NCBI GenBank assembly: GCA_025353165.1
Contig: JANXRE010000071.1
Coordinates: 1 to 64,000, forward strand
Direction of reading: 5' to 3'
DNA from: Acidobacteriota bacterium
Lineage (GTDB): Bacteria > Acidobacteriota > Terriglobia > Bryobacterales > Bryobacteraceae
DNA: 64,000 bases
Part shown: positions 18,118-25,945 of the stretch, in pieces
How positions within the stretch are numbered: position 1 is the first letter of the stretch
How the letters are laid out: each line of letters opens with the position of its first letter
Notes under the pieces: generated by a model
Told to the model about the DNA's origin: nothing
Database searches by the model: none
Seen by the model: the letters and a program-made list of their open reading frames with translations, nothing else
Translations under genes and position numbers: made by a program

Positions 18118-18408
18118 CTAGGTATTTCGTTCGGCAGAATCGCCGCCGCCAATGGCCGCTGCACGCATGCGCCCGGCCTCTACCGGGAAGCTGGCGATGA
18201 ACGCTTCCAAATCCCCGTCGCTCAGGCCTTCCCGGCCGCCGTCGAGGTGAACGATTTCCGTCAGAGCTCCCTTTGCATCTATCCGCCTGGTGCAAGTGGA
18301 GTTGGCCAGGTTCGCGGGACCATACACGCTTTGAATCACCACTCGAAAGCTCTCCCCGGACTCCCCTCTCCGTCGCTCCAGAGCTTTGAGTCTCGCTTTG
18401 AGATTGAT
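18118..18408 (-). pseudogene. Small phage-like protein, second of a tandem pair, no clear start
   Basis: The frame INLKARLKALERRRGESGES followed by FRVVIQSVYGPANLANSTCTRR and a Glu/Asp-rich tail looks coding for about 96 residues but has no ATG, GTG or TTG at its natural beginning. It resembles the upstream gene (NRRLDRLEARATPSGTPLEFEIQFV), suggesting tandem duplication and then loss of the start, or a frameshift joining the two. Function unknown. An acidic C-terminus and an N-terminal coiled-coil-like helix are all that can be seen. Confidence 0.4.
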
Positions 18409-18617
18409 GGTAGCCCTTCTACCGGAAGCGCCGACCGCTCTTGCCCGCTTCCCTCGTTGTCTTGCCGTTCCTGTCGACCGCCCCCGACGAAAAGCGTGCT
18501 CGACACGGCTCCCGTCTGGGCGCACACAAACTGAATCTCGAACTCTAACGGGGTGCCGGAAGGCGTGGCACGGGCCTCCAGGCGGTCCAGTCGCCGATTG
18601 AGGTTCCTGCCCATCAT
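18336..18617 (-). CDS. Small phage-like hypothetical protein
   Basis: 93 residues beginning MMGRNLNRRLDRLEARATPS, a basic helix, then LEFEIQFVCAQTGAVSSTLFVGG. Its ATG overlaps the stop of the HTH gene upstream (ATGA), so the two are co-translated. The C-terminal third (after about residue 55) is low-complexity and may be out of the ancestral frame, because the paralogous frame resumes in the next reading frame. I do not recognise a family. Confidence 0.5.
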   Translation of the reverse strand: MMGRNLNRRLDRLEARATPSGTPLEFEIQFVCAQTGAVSSTLFVGGGRQERQDNEGSGQERSALPVEGLPSISKRDSKLWSDGEGSPGRAFEW

Positions 18618-19009
18618 CTGCGTGTCCCCTTCGACACCTCCGCAGCGCGTTCCAATTCCGCCACGCGCGCCTCGACATCTTCCAATTCGATAGCCTTGGC
18701 CCCGTGTGTCAAAACCAAGTCGGCGGCCCGGAGCCGCGTGGAGGCTGGTGTGTGCTGATCCACCATGATCTTCAGCACAGAGGAGACAGCCTCGCCCGAC
18801 GCCTGCTGCAACCGCGCCGTGCCTTGCCCGAACGCAACGCGGCGCGCCCTCCGATAGGCCGTGTCGAATTCCGGGTCCTTGAGCCATCGCCAAAGCGTTC
18901 TGGGTGGGACCTTGGCAGCATGAGCCGCTTCGTCCACGCTCCGGTTGGAGAGGAGGGCGGTAATGGCTTCTTGCTGTTTGGGCTTCAATTCTGTGCCATT
19001 TCGCGCCAT
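18614..19009 (-). CDS. HTH protein resembling phage terminase small subunit
   Basis: 131 residues. LKPKQQEAITALLSNRSVDEAAHAAKVPPRTLWRWLKD is a clear helix-turn-helix with the recognition helix PPRTLWRWL, followed by a helical tail (RRARRVAFGQGTARLQQAS, then a Glu-rich end). This architecture is common in phage small terminase-like or transposon-associated DNA-binding proteins. No large terminase is adjacent, so its present role is unknown. It heads a small operon with the two tandem small proteins and supports a prophage origin for this part of the island. Confidence 0.6.
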   Translation of the reverse strand: MARNGTELKPKQQEAITALLSNRSVDEAAHAAKVPPRTLWRWLKDPEFDTAYRRARRVAFGQGTARLQQASGEAVSSVLKIMVDQHTPASTRLRAADLVLTHGAKAIELEDVEARVAELERAAEVSKGTRR

Positions 19010-19180
19010 TTACTGCCACCTGGATGGTTCGTCAGCCTTCAGAATCGACCCCTCGCCAACCCCCCATCGCCAAGCCATTCGCCAACGTCGATTTGGAGCA
19101 GAATAGCCATGCTTTTCAAGCACTTCGGAGTGATCCATGTCCATGACCGCGCGGAAGCGCGGAATATAAGGAGATTGCAA

Positions 19181-19861
19181 ATGAGAACGTTCACCATCGA
19201 CAACGAGAACAACATCAGCGTGTTCGCCACCCAAGAGGAGGCCACCGCCGCAACCACGACACCCTTCGACAGCTTCACCAGCCAGCAGGAACTTGGAAAA
19301 CTGGCTGCGGTATGGCCCATTGGACGACTGGCGGAGGTTTGGAACGGCTTCGCCGGAGTGGCCCCGTTTGGCGACCTGAAGCCGGTCACGAAGTTCACGG
19401 ACCGAAAAACGGCGATCAAGCGCATCTGGACCGTCATCCAGAAGCTGGCGGAAGCTGCAGAAATGGAACAGCAACGCGCTGGCATTCGAGACGCGGAAAC
19501 GAAACTGAAAGCCGCGCAGCAGGGGAACGCGATTGCCCCCGCCGCGCCACAGGCGGCCGACGTTGCGCCGCTGAAGGGACGGGCGAGTAAGAAGGCCACC
19601 CCTGCGAAGGCCGCGCCCAAGGGCCAGAAAGCCGCCAAGGCGCAGGAAGCCGGCGCGCCGCGCGAGGGGAGCAAGACTGCTCAGGTTGTGGCAATGCTGG
19701 AACGAGAGGGCGGAGCTACCCTGGCCGAGATCATGGAGAAAATGGGCTGGCAGCGGCACACGGTCCGCGGGTTCATGGCCGGTGCCATGAAAAAAGCCGG
19801 TCACATCGTCGAGTCCTTCAAGCCCGAGGGCGGGGAGCGCACGTACCGGATCACCAAGTAG
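19181..19861 (+). CDS. DUF3489 domain protein
   Basis: 226 residues. A strong AAGGAG eight bases before ATG 19181 decides the start over an in-frame ATG at 19109. The N-terminal half (FTIDNENNISVFATQEEA, WPIGRLAEVWNGFAGVAPFGDLKPVTKFTDRKTAIKRIW) is followed by an Ala/Lys-rich linker (about 125-165). The C-terminal DUF3489 domain (SKTAQVVAMLEREGGATLAEIMEKMGWQRHTVRGFMAGAMKK) looks like a winged helix. Such proteins are frequent on phages and integrative elements. Function unknown, probably DNA binding. A good terminator follows. Confidence 0.75.
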   Translation: MRTFTIDNENNISVFATQEEATAATTTPFDSFTSQQELGKLAAVWPIGRLAEVWNGFAGVAPFGDLKPVTKFTDRKTAIKRIWTVIQKLAEAAEMEQQRAGIRDAETKLKAAQQGNAIAPAAPQAADVAPLKGRASKKATPAKAAPKGQKAAKAQEAGAPREGSKTAQVVAMLEREGGATLAEIMEKMGWQRHTVRGFMAGAMKKAGHIVESFKPEGGERTYRITK

Positions 19862-19863
19862 CA

Positions 19864-20348
19864 TCAACCCCCTCGCTTCCGCCCGCCCGGCTCCGGCCGC
19901 GGCGGGCTTTTTCTGCTTCTGGGCCCACGCATTTCCCGTGGTTGGCCAACAACGCCAGCGGCCTCGGGGCGCGCGGCTGTTTTGTCTGGGTCAGCGATCG
20001 AGCGATCACAGCACGGCCGTTCTGGAGGTCCGCCCACCGAAGTGCCAGCACTTCGCCGCGGCGCGCACCAGTCGCGGCGCACATTTCTAAGAACATCGAG
20101 AGGCACCACGGGCCGCTGGCGCCCTCCAGAACAAGCTGCTGCTGAACCGGAGTGAGGGCAATCCCCCTCCGTTTCTTCGGGACCGACGGTTCGCTGGCCG
20201 TTACGGGATTCACAGTGACGAGCCCCCACTTATTTGTCGAGCGAGAGGATTTCAAGAAACTGTTCGGCGTGCGTTTGGCAGCTGCAAATCCCGCCCTCTC
20301 ACGGCCGTCATGCACCGCGGAGGGCGCTGATGCACCTGCGTACGGCAT
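19864..20348 (-). pseudogene. Tyrosine recombinase/integrase remnant
   Basis: The frame contains NPVTASEPSVPKKRRGIALTP followed by MFLEMCAATGARRGEVLALRWADLQN, the hallmark box I of tyrosine integrases including the first catalytic Arg (GARRGE). After SLTQTKQPR the frame degenerates, and the His-x-x-Arg box and the catalytic Tyr are missing. The N-terminal arm is also absent or shifted. This is a truncated integrase, consistent with a dead integrative element. Overlap with the terminator region suggests the 3' half was replaced. Confidence 0.7.
19881..19912 (+). terminator. Rho-independent terminator after the DUF3489 gene
   Basis: The stem GCCCGCC (19881-19887) pairs with GGCGGGC (19901-19907) and is followed by TTTTT. 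It lies 20 bases after the stop codon. Confidence 0.75.
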
Positions 20349-20596
20349 TCCGGTGGCGGTCTGACGTACAAGTCCTTCCGAAGGGCGCTAACTGGGCCGC
20401 CGGAACCGCTGGTCTCGTCTGCTCCACCTTGGTTTGGGCGGCCGTAAAGCGGGCCACTCAAGGTATGCAGCCCAGGCTCGATCTCGGTGGGCCGGTCTCA
20501 GCCATCCCTGCGGAGCGGGCCCGCGCGCAGACCGCCGTACGTGCAATAATTCGGGCAGAAGTGGACCTGAGCTTTTTAGGGAGCCGTGTTCGTAAA

Positions 20597-21643
20597 GTGG
20601 AATCGCATCTTTTGATGACCGGGTCAACAGGCGCGATTGGACGTCGTTGGCTACCGTTGCTGCTTGCAGCCGACGAATCGCGCCACGTTACGCTTCTGGT
20701 TCGCGACCCTGGCGCAGCATTCAAACATGCGCGCGTCTCGGTGATTACCGGGGACGTGCGAACTCCACAGTTGAGTCTCGATCGTGCCATTTGGGATTCG
20801 TTGGCGAACACGATCACCGAGATTGTGCATTGCGCCGCCGATATTCGGTTCACCCGCCCGATTGAAGACGCGCGCGTCGTCAACACAGCCGGTACCCGCA
20901 CGATGCTCAGCCTTGCGCGGCAGGCGAGAAGACTGAAGCGCTTCGCACACCTCAGCACGACCTACATAATGGGTCGAGATCAGGGTGAACTTCCGGAGTC
21001 GCAGTATCGCAATTCCAGCGGCTTCGTCAACACGTATGAGCAGGCGAAGTATGAAGCCGAAGGCGAGGCGTTTGCTGCCATGCGCGACATTCCCACGGCT
21101 GTATTTCGTCTCAGCTCAGTTGCTTCAACGCAGACCAATTATTTCCATCAGGCTCTTCGGCTGATTCCGCGCAATCCATTCCCGCTCATGCCCGGCGTCG
21201 CGGATTGTCGGATCGATCTAATATCTGAAGCGTGGGCGGTCGGCACGCTTTCGCGTCTTTTCGAGCGACATTTTCGCACTGGCGCGGTGTATCACGTCTG
21301 TGCCGGTCCAAGGGCCTCGATTCCCGTCAGTAATCTTTTGGAATTGGCGTTCGCCGCTATGGGCGGTGCCCGGCGGCCGGCGATGGTGCCTCTGAAAGAC
21401 TTCGAGCGGTTTACCGCGCACTTCCTGCGTAACGGAGAGCGAGAGGCGATGAAAGCGATTCTCCGGTCGGTTTCGTCGTTCCTGCCGCATCTGGCGATTG
21501 ACCAGACGTTTCAGAACGCCGCCACGATGGCACTGCTGAAGGACGACAACATTGCTCTTTGCGATAGCTTAGAGGTGGTGCGCGGCGTACTCTCGCTCGC
21601 CTCAACGGACATGCCGATACCAGCGAGCCAGTCGATACGGTGA
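20597..21643 (+). CDS. SDR reductase of the thioester-reductase / NAD_binding_4 type
   Basis: 348 residues from GTG 20597, directly before HLLMTGSTGAIGRRWLPLLLAA, the GxxGxxG NAD(P) motif. VHCAADIRFT, HLSTTYIMG and YEQAKYEAE (active-site Tyr-x-x-x-Lys) match the extended SDR group containing fatty-acyl/thioester reductases. It has no carrier or adenylation domain, so it is a stand-alone reductase or epimerase. It converges on the glycosyltransferase with a 42-bp overlap of coding 3' ends. It is the first gene of the island cargo. Upstream 20349-20596 shows no gene. Confidence 0.7.
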   Translation: MESHLLMTGSTGAIGRRWLPLLLAADESRHVTLLVRDPGAAFKHARVSVITGDVRTPQLSLDRAIWDSLANTITEIVHCAADIRFTRPIEDARVVNTAGTRTMLSLARQARRLKRFAHLSTTYIMGRDQGELPESQYRNSSGFVNTYEQAKYEAEGEAFAAMRDIPTAVFRLSSVASTQTNYFHQALRLIPRNPFPLMPGVADCRIDLISEAWAVGTLSRLFERHFRTGAVYHVCAGPRASIPVSNLLELAFAAMGGARRPAMVPLKDFERFTAHFLRNGEREAMKAILRSVSSFLPHLAIDQTFQNAATMALLKDDNIALCDSLEVVRGVLSLASTDMPIPASQSIR

Positions 21644-22282
21644 AACTCCCGCCCAATACAGGACTTGCAGCGTGATCCAGAGCGCCCATACTCTCGCATA
21701 CCTTGGTCCCGCGAACCGGCGTGCCGATGTAAAGATCCGCGTCTCGAGGTGAACGAACTTTCCATGCCGCTTCATGCGCCGGATCAGATCCAAATCCTCA
21801 AACAGCGGGAAAGGGCGGCATCCGCCCATAGCTTCGTAACCAGACCGCCTGATGAAAATGCCCGCATCACCATAGCTCAATCCGAGCCATCGAAGGTAGG
21901 GATAAATGGCGGTCATCTGCCGCGCGGAATAGTGTTCACCCTCAAAAACCAACCAGAAGTTACCGCCGATCACGGCACTGTCGCTCAGGGCGTTAGCGAT
22001 CGCTTCGAGCGCTCCGGGTTCCGGACGGCTGTCGGCGTGCACAAACCACAAGACATCGCCCCTTGCCTCAGCCGCCGCGGTTCGAATTTGGTAGCCGCGA
22101 CCGCGTTGGGACGACACAACGCGAACTCCCAGTTCCACCGCAATGGCGGGCGTGCGGTCTTCACTGCCTCCGTCGGCGATCAGAATCTCCTTCTCACCCG
22201 GCAACGCTTGCAGTGTTCGGATGGTTTCGGCAATAGCTGCCTCTTCGTTCAGCGTTGGCACAACAATGCTTACCAATGTCAC
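21602..22282 (-). CDS. TIGR04283-family glycosyltransferase (arsenosugar-associated, GT2)
   Basis: 226 residues from GTG 22282. LVSIVVPTLNEEAAIAETI and EILIADGGSEDRTPAIA form the nucleotide-sugar site, VLWFVHADSRPEPGALEAI carries a DxD-like HAD, and FPLFEDLDLIRRMKRHGKF is the acceptor-side motif of this subfamily. A C-terminal hydrophobic helix (VWALWITLQVLYWAGV) ends in basic residues. TIGR04283 members cluster with arsenosugar genes in many bacteria, though biochemical proof is thin. It is divergent from its usual partner TIGR04282, 28 bp away. Confidence 0.85.
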   Translation of the reverse strand: MTLVSIVVPTLNEEAAIAETIRTLQALPGEKEILIADGGSEDRTPAIAVELGVRVVSSQRGRGYQIRTAAAEARGDVLWFVHADSRPEPGALEAIANALSDSAVIGGNFWLVFEGEHYSARQMTAIYPYLRWLGLSYGDAGIFIRRSGYEAMGGCRPFPLFEDLDLIRRMKRHGKFVHLETRIFTSARRFAGPRYARVWALWITLQVLYWAGVSPYRLARWYRHVR

Positions 22283-22310
22283 TCTAAAGTTCTCAGGATG
22301 AAAGTCGTAA

Positions 22311-22946
22311 ATGCTCCGTGCCCTTCTCATTATATTTGCTAAGGCTCCCATCGCGGGGCGAGCAAAAACCCGGCTTTGCCCACCGTTGACACCCGTTGAG
22401 GCGGCCGATCTGCACTCTGCGCTCCTGATGGACATGGTCAACATGCTGATGTCGTTGGATAGCTCCATCAATGTGGAACTATCAACGGATGTTCCGACAG
22501 ACGCCTGGCCGGGTCTCGCGTTGACCAGATCGATCCAGATCGAAGGCGACCTCGGAGCGCGGTTGTTCCACGCGCTGAAGCAGGGACTCTCGACGGGAAG
22601 CGAAATCGTAATGGTGCTTGGAAGCGATTCTCCGGGTTTGCCGCCCGCGCACGTCACCGAGCTGCTTCGCTCCAGTGCGGACGTTACACTTGGCCCAACA
22701 CTTGATGGCGGTTTTTTTGCCATCGCCTGCCGCGCTGTTCGCCAGGAAATGTTTTCGGGCGTTCGCTGGTCGTCCGAATGCGCGCTGGCTGATGTTGTGC
22801 GACAGGCGTCGGCGTGCGGCTTAACCGTCGCCGTTGGACCTTCATGGTTTGACGTGGATGTGGAAACGGATTTGCTTCGGCTGCTGGACATGCCCGATTT
22901 ACAGCAAAACACGGCCGTCTGGGCGCGGAGACATCGAGAGCGATGA
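22311..22946 (+). CDS. TIGR04282-family (DUF2064) glycosyltransferase-like protein
   Basis: 211 residues. The start MLRALLIIFAKAPIAGRAKTRLCPPLTP is the nucleotide-binding loop of the family (FAKAPxxGxxKTRL). MVLGSDSPGLPPAHVTELL (Asp-Ser-Pro) and VTLGPTLDGGFFAIACR are equally diagnostic. The fold is GT-A, related to nucleotidyltransferases, and it is almost always paired with TIGR04283 as here. ATGA overlap couples it to the sterol-desaturase-like gene. Predicted role: sugar or sugar-phosphate transfer in synthesis of a modified sugar, arsenosugar being the known association. Confidence 0.87.
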   Translation: MLRALLIIFAKAPIAGRAKTRLCPPLTPVEAADLHSALLMDMVNMLMSLDSSINVELSTDVPTDAWPGLALTRSIQIEGDLGARLFHALKQGLSTGSEIVMVLGSDSPGLPPAHVTELLRSSADVTLGPTLDGGFFAIACRAVRQEMFSGVRWSSECALADVVRQASACGLTVAVGPSWFDVDVETDLLRLLDMPDLQQNTAVWARRHRER

Positions 22947-23869
22947 GACGACTTTCCCCATGGGCTGTCGGTCCGTTGATTGCCGGTGTCTTTGTTCTGC
23001 TGACTTGGCAAGAAAGACGGCGGCCCCTTCGCAAACGAATTGAGCCCAGCACCGGACACTGCGTTCGCAACCTCGCTATCGCCGGTGTCGGCGCTCTCAC
23101 CATGGTTGTTTTTGAGTCACCGCTCATTCAGCCTCTTGCACGCCTGGTGGAGCAAAGGCGGTGGGGACTCCTGGGCGTTTTTCAATTGCCGGTCTGGGCC
23201 GAAGCCGCCGCCGCGCTTGTCTTGATGGATTATACGTTTTACCTCTGGCACGTACTCTTGCATCGTGTTCTGTTGCTCTGGAGATTCCATGCTGTGCACC
23301 ACGTCGATCTGGACCTTGACACGTCCACGGCGCTCCGCTTCCACTTCGGCGAATTGTTTCTTTCGGTACCGTGGAGAGCGGCCCAGGTGGCACTCATCGG
23401 GCTCAGTCCGTTTACATTTGGCGTATGGCAAGTGTGGTTCGCTCTCTGCGTGATGTTCCACCACTCGAATCTTCGGCTTCCGATCGCGTTGGAGCGCATA
23501 ATCAATAGGGTTCTTGTCACGCCGCGAATGCACGGGGTGCATCACTCGAACCATCCCGAGGAGACGAACAGCAATTGGTCGAGCGGATTGACCATCTGGG
23601 ACTGGCTGCACGGAACTCTTCGGGTGGCTATCCCACAAGTAACTATTGAAATCGGTGTGCCTGCGTATCAGGATGCGAGCAGCGTGGCCTTGCCGAAGCT
23701 GATGCAAATGCCGTTCGAAGATCAGCCGGATTACTGGCGCTCCCGACGGGAGAGAGCCGGAGCTGCGGCCCAGTCCAAAATCCGATCTTCTGCTGCCCTG
23801 ATCTTTCTCAGAACCACAGCTTTGCGCCGAGTTGGAGAACGCGCGGCGGCGACGAACAAGCCGGTTTAG
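22943..23869 (+). CDS. Sterol desaturase / fatty-acid hydroxylase family membrane protein
   Basis: 308 residues with several N-terminal hydrophobic segments. The di-iron histidine clusters are visible: WHVLLHR, FHAVHHVD, MFHHSNLR and MHGVHHSNH, the spacing expected for the FA_hydroxylase superfamily. Such integral membrane oxygenases hydroxylate or desaturate lipids. It is co-translated with the TIGR04282 gene, so it may modify the lipid part of the product, for example a glyco- or arsenolipid. That link is inference. Confidence 0.85.
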   Translation: MRRLSPWAVGPLIAGVFVLLTWQERRRPLRKRIEPSTGHCVRNLAIAGVGALTMVVFESPLIQPLARLVEQRRWGLLGVFQLPVWAEAAAALVLMDYTFYLWHVLLHRVLLLWRFHAVHHVDLDLDTSTALRFHFGELFLSVPWRAAQVALIGLSPFTFGVWQVWFALCVMFHHSNLRLPIALERIINRVLVTPRMHGVHHSNHPEETNSNWSSGLTIWDWLHGTLRVAIPQVTIEIGVPAYQDASSVALPKLMQMPFEDQPDYWRSRRERAGAAAQSKIRSSAALIFLRTTALRRVGERAAATNKPV

Positions 23870-23873
23870 TGGA

Positions 23874-24217
23874 TTAGTCCGTCACCGGACCCTGATAGTT
23901 GACTTGGTTAAACGCATTCTGTGCTTTCAAACGAAGTTGCAGGCGCAAGCCCTCATGAATCGTAAAGGTCCGGAACAATGACAGGTCGGCGCTACGGTAC
24001 CCATCGCCTCGCACGATGTTGCGTCCGCTGTTGCCGAAGATGCCAAGTGCGGGAAGCGTGAAATTCGCGGAATTGTAACGAGTCCTGGTACCGGCGCCGC
24101 ATGAATTCCTGGCACAATATTCAACTGGTTGTATGCTTCATTGCGATATGGATCGAACTGGCTTGTATACGTGAACGGCTGTCCGGACTGAAGAGTAACG
24201 AGCCCATTGAGAAGCAT
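23874..24217 (-). pseudogene. C-terminal fragment of an Oar-like TonB receptor
   Basis: The minus strand encodes LQSGQPFTYTSQFDPYRNEAYNQL, then after a frameshift FTLPALGIFGNSGRNIVRGD, YRSADLSLFRTFTI and LQLRLKAQNAFNQVNYQGPVT before TAA at 23876-23874. This matches the last barrel strands of receptors like 14170-17409. The upstream part is missing at the transposase junction near 24220. It is an insertion or deletion scar inside the island. Confidence 0.75.
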
Positions 24218-24220
24218 CCC

Positions 24221-24601
24221 GAAGCCAGTTCCGGATCATCTCCGACAACGGGCCGCAGTGCATCGCGCGAGACCTCAAGGAGTTCAGTCGGATTTCGGGT
24301 ATGACGCACGTGAGAACCTCGCCGTACTATCCGCAATCCAACGGCAAGATCGAACGTTGGCCCAAATCGCTGAAAGGAGAATGCATCCGGCCGGGTACGC
24401 CGTTGACGTCGGAAGACGCGCGGCGGCTCATCCAGGAGTATGTGGACCACTACAATACCGTGCGCCTGCAACAGCGCCAGCGGTTTTGTCACACCTGCGG
24501 ACATGCTGGCGGGGCGCCAGGCGGAGATCCTGGCGGCGCGAGATCGCAGGCTGAAAGAGGCGCGTCAGCAGAGGCAAAAGCGCTGGCAGAAGGCGGCGTG
24601 A
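24221..24601 (+). pseudogene. IS3/IS481-type (rve) transposase C-terminal fragment, frameshifted
   Basis: The frame RIISDNGPQCIARDLKEF, then THVRTSPYYPQSNGKIERW, carries the second Asp region and the catalytic Glu of the DDE integrase core. YVDHYNTVRL is the usual downstream motif. A frameshift near 24478 moves the end (GFVTPADMLAGRQAEILA, RRLKEARQQRQ) to another frame. The N-terminal half is absent, so the copy is inactive. Confidence 0.75.
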
Positions 24602-24770
24602 AAAGTCGAGCTACAATGGCATTGCCAGGTGAAACGGAAGCGGGCTCTGCAGGGATGCAACCATGCCAAGGGATAGCTTGGTGGGCTTATCGAAACGAAG
24701 CTAAGCGCGGGGGTTCGCCTTTCGCCCCAAAACCACATCGGATCGGTAGACCCTAATGCCTTGAAAATCC

Positions 24771-24787
24771 CCGCCCCGAAGGGGCGG
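24771..24787 (+). terminator. Stem-loop in the DUF547 leader
   Basis: CCGCCCC pairs with GGGGCGG around a GAA loop, with no T-run. It may be a relic IS end or a leader hairpin 61 bases before the DUF547 start. Confidence 0.3.
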
Positions 24788-24847
24788 AAACACTTGTTAA
24801 CGGTGGAACGGCCTCTCTCCATTTTCACGCTGAACCGGAACACAACG

Positions 24848-25945
24848 ATGAGCAGAATGCTTGGGCTATTGGGCTGGCTCGCCGTCGGCATTTCGGTCAA
24901 AGGCCAGGACATCGACCATGGAAAGTGGACCGCCCTCCTTCAGAAGTATGTAACGTCACAGTCACGCGTTAACTACGCGCAGCTGAGTTCGGATGGAACC
25001 GGCGATCTCGATAAATACCTCAACGAGATCGCCAAGCCGTGGCCGGAGAGAATGGACGCGGACGCTACCGAAGCAGCGTTGATCGACGCCTACAACGCCT
25101 TGACTGTGCGTTGGATCGTATCGAATTTCCCGGTAGCGAGCATCTGGAGAACTCATGGTCCGTTTCGCATCGCGCGCCACAAGGTGGACGGGAAACTCGA
25201 GTCGCTCGACAGCATCGAAACCCGCCTCCGGAATATGGGCGACCCTCGCATTCATGGCGCGCTGGTCTGTGCCGCCCGAAGTTGCCCGCCTCTTCGGCGG
25301 GAGGCGTACGCGAAGCCGACGTTGAATGATCAACTTGACGACAACCTCCGTGCGTGGCTGGCCGAGCCATCTCGTAATCAGTTTCTGCCGGATAGACAGT
25401 TGGCAAAGGTGAGCAAGATATTCCAATGGTATGCGGGGGACTTCCAGAAAATCGGCGGCGTACCGGCGGTTCTCGAAAGATTTGCGCCGCCAAACTCCTT
25501 CGCGATCTCGAACAAACTGGAATACCAGAAATACAACTGGGGCCTGAACGACAGCGGTTCGGTGGGGGCCGCGTATTCCGGATTCGACTTCTATATTGAC
25601 TATGTCCGGAATGGATACCTGGTCTCTGATATCAAGGGTTGGTTTCTTGGACTTGGGGAGCGTTACGGCGTGAACCCCCTGATCTTCGGCAGCATTTATG
25701 TGGGTGCGATTCCATTCTTCTCGTTATCGATCGCGTGGCTAGTCCGCAATCTGCGGCGCGGACGGTCGGCTGTCGCGCCTCTGCTTTCCGCGGCATTCTT
25801 TTTTGTCTCCGCGTACCTGTACCTACTCGTCGCAGGCCAGAACATTCCCGTTTGGGTCTATATCGTAATCGCCGGGATGCTTGCGTTCGGCGTCTGGTCG
25901 ACGGTCCGCAAGGTGCTTAGCCAAGTGGGCCGGAGGGCCGCATGA
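24848..25945 (+). CDS. DUF547 domain membrane protein
   Basis: 365 residues. A signal peptide (MSRMLGLLGWLAVGISVKGQ) precedes DUF547 (about 20-240). Conserved signatures are SQSRVNYAQL, AALIDAYNALTVRWIVSNFPVASI, IHGALVCAARSCPPLRREAY (conserved Cys pair) and RKFLPD-like NQFLPDRQ. Beyond the domain, YNWGLND is followed by three C-terminal transmembrane helices (about 290-355). DUF547 has no assigned activity, and the conserved His/Cys suggest an enzyme. ATGA overlap couples it to the flavoprotein gene, a pairing that suggests joint redox work at the membrane. Confidence 0.8.
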   Translation: MSRMLGLLGWLAVGISVKGQDIDHGKWTALLQKYVTSQSRVNYAQLSSDGTGDLDKYLNEIAKPWPERMDADATEAALIDAYNALTVRWIVSNFPVASIWRTHGPFRIARHKVDGKLESLDSIETRLRNMGDPRIHGALVCAARSCPPLRREAYAKPTLNDQLDDNLRAWLAEPSRNQFLPDRQLAKVSKIFQWYAGDFQKIGGVPAVLERFAPPNSFAISNKLEYQKYNWGLNDSGSVGAAYSGFDFYIDYVRNGYLVSDIKGWFLGLGERYGVNPLIFGSIYVGAIPFFSLSIAWLVRNLRRGRSAVAPLLSAAFFFVSAYLYLLVAGQNIPVWVYIVIAGMLAFGVWSTVRKVLSQVGRRAA

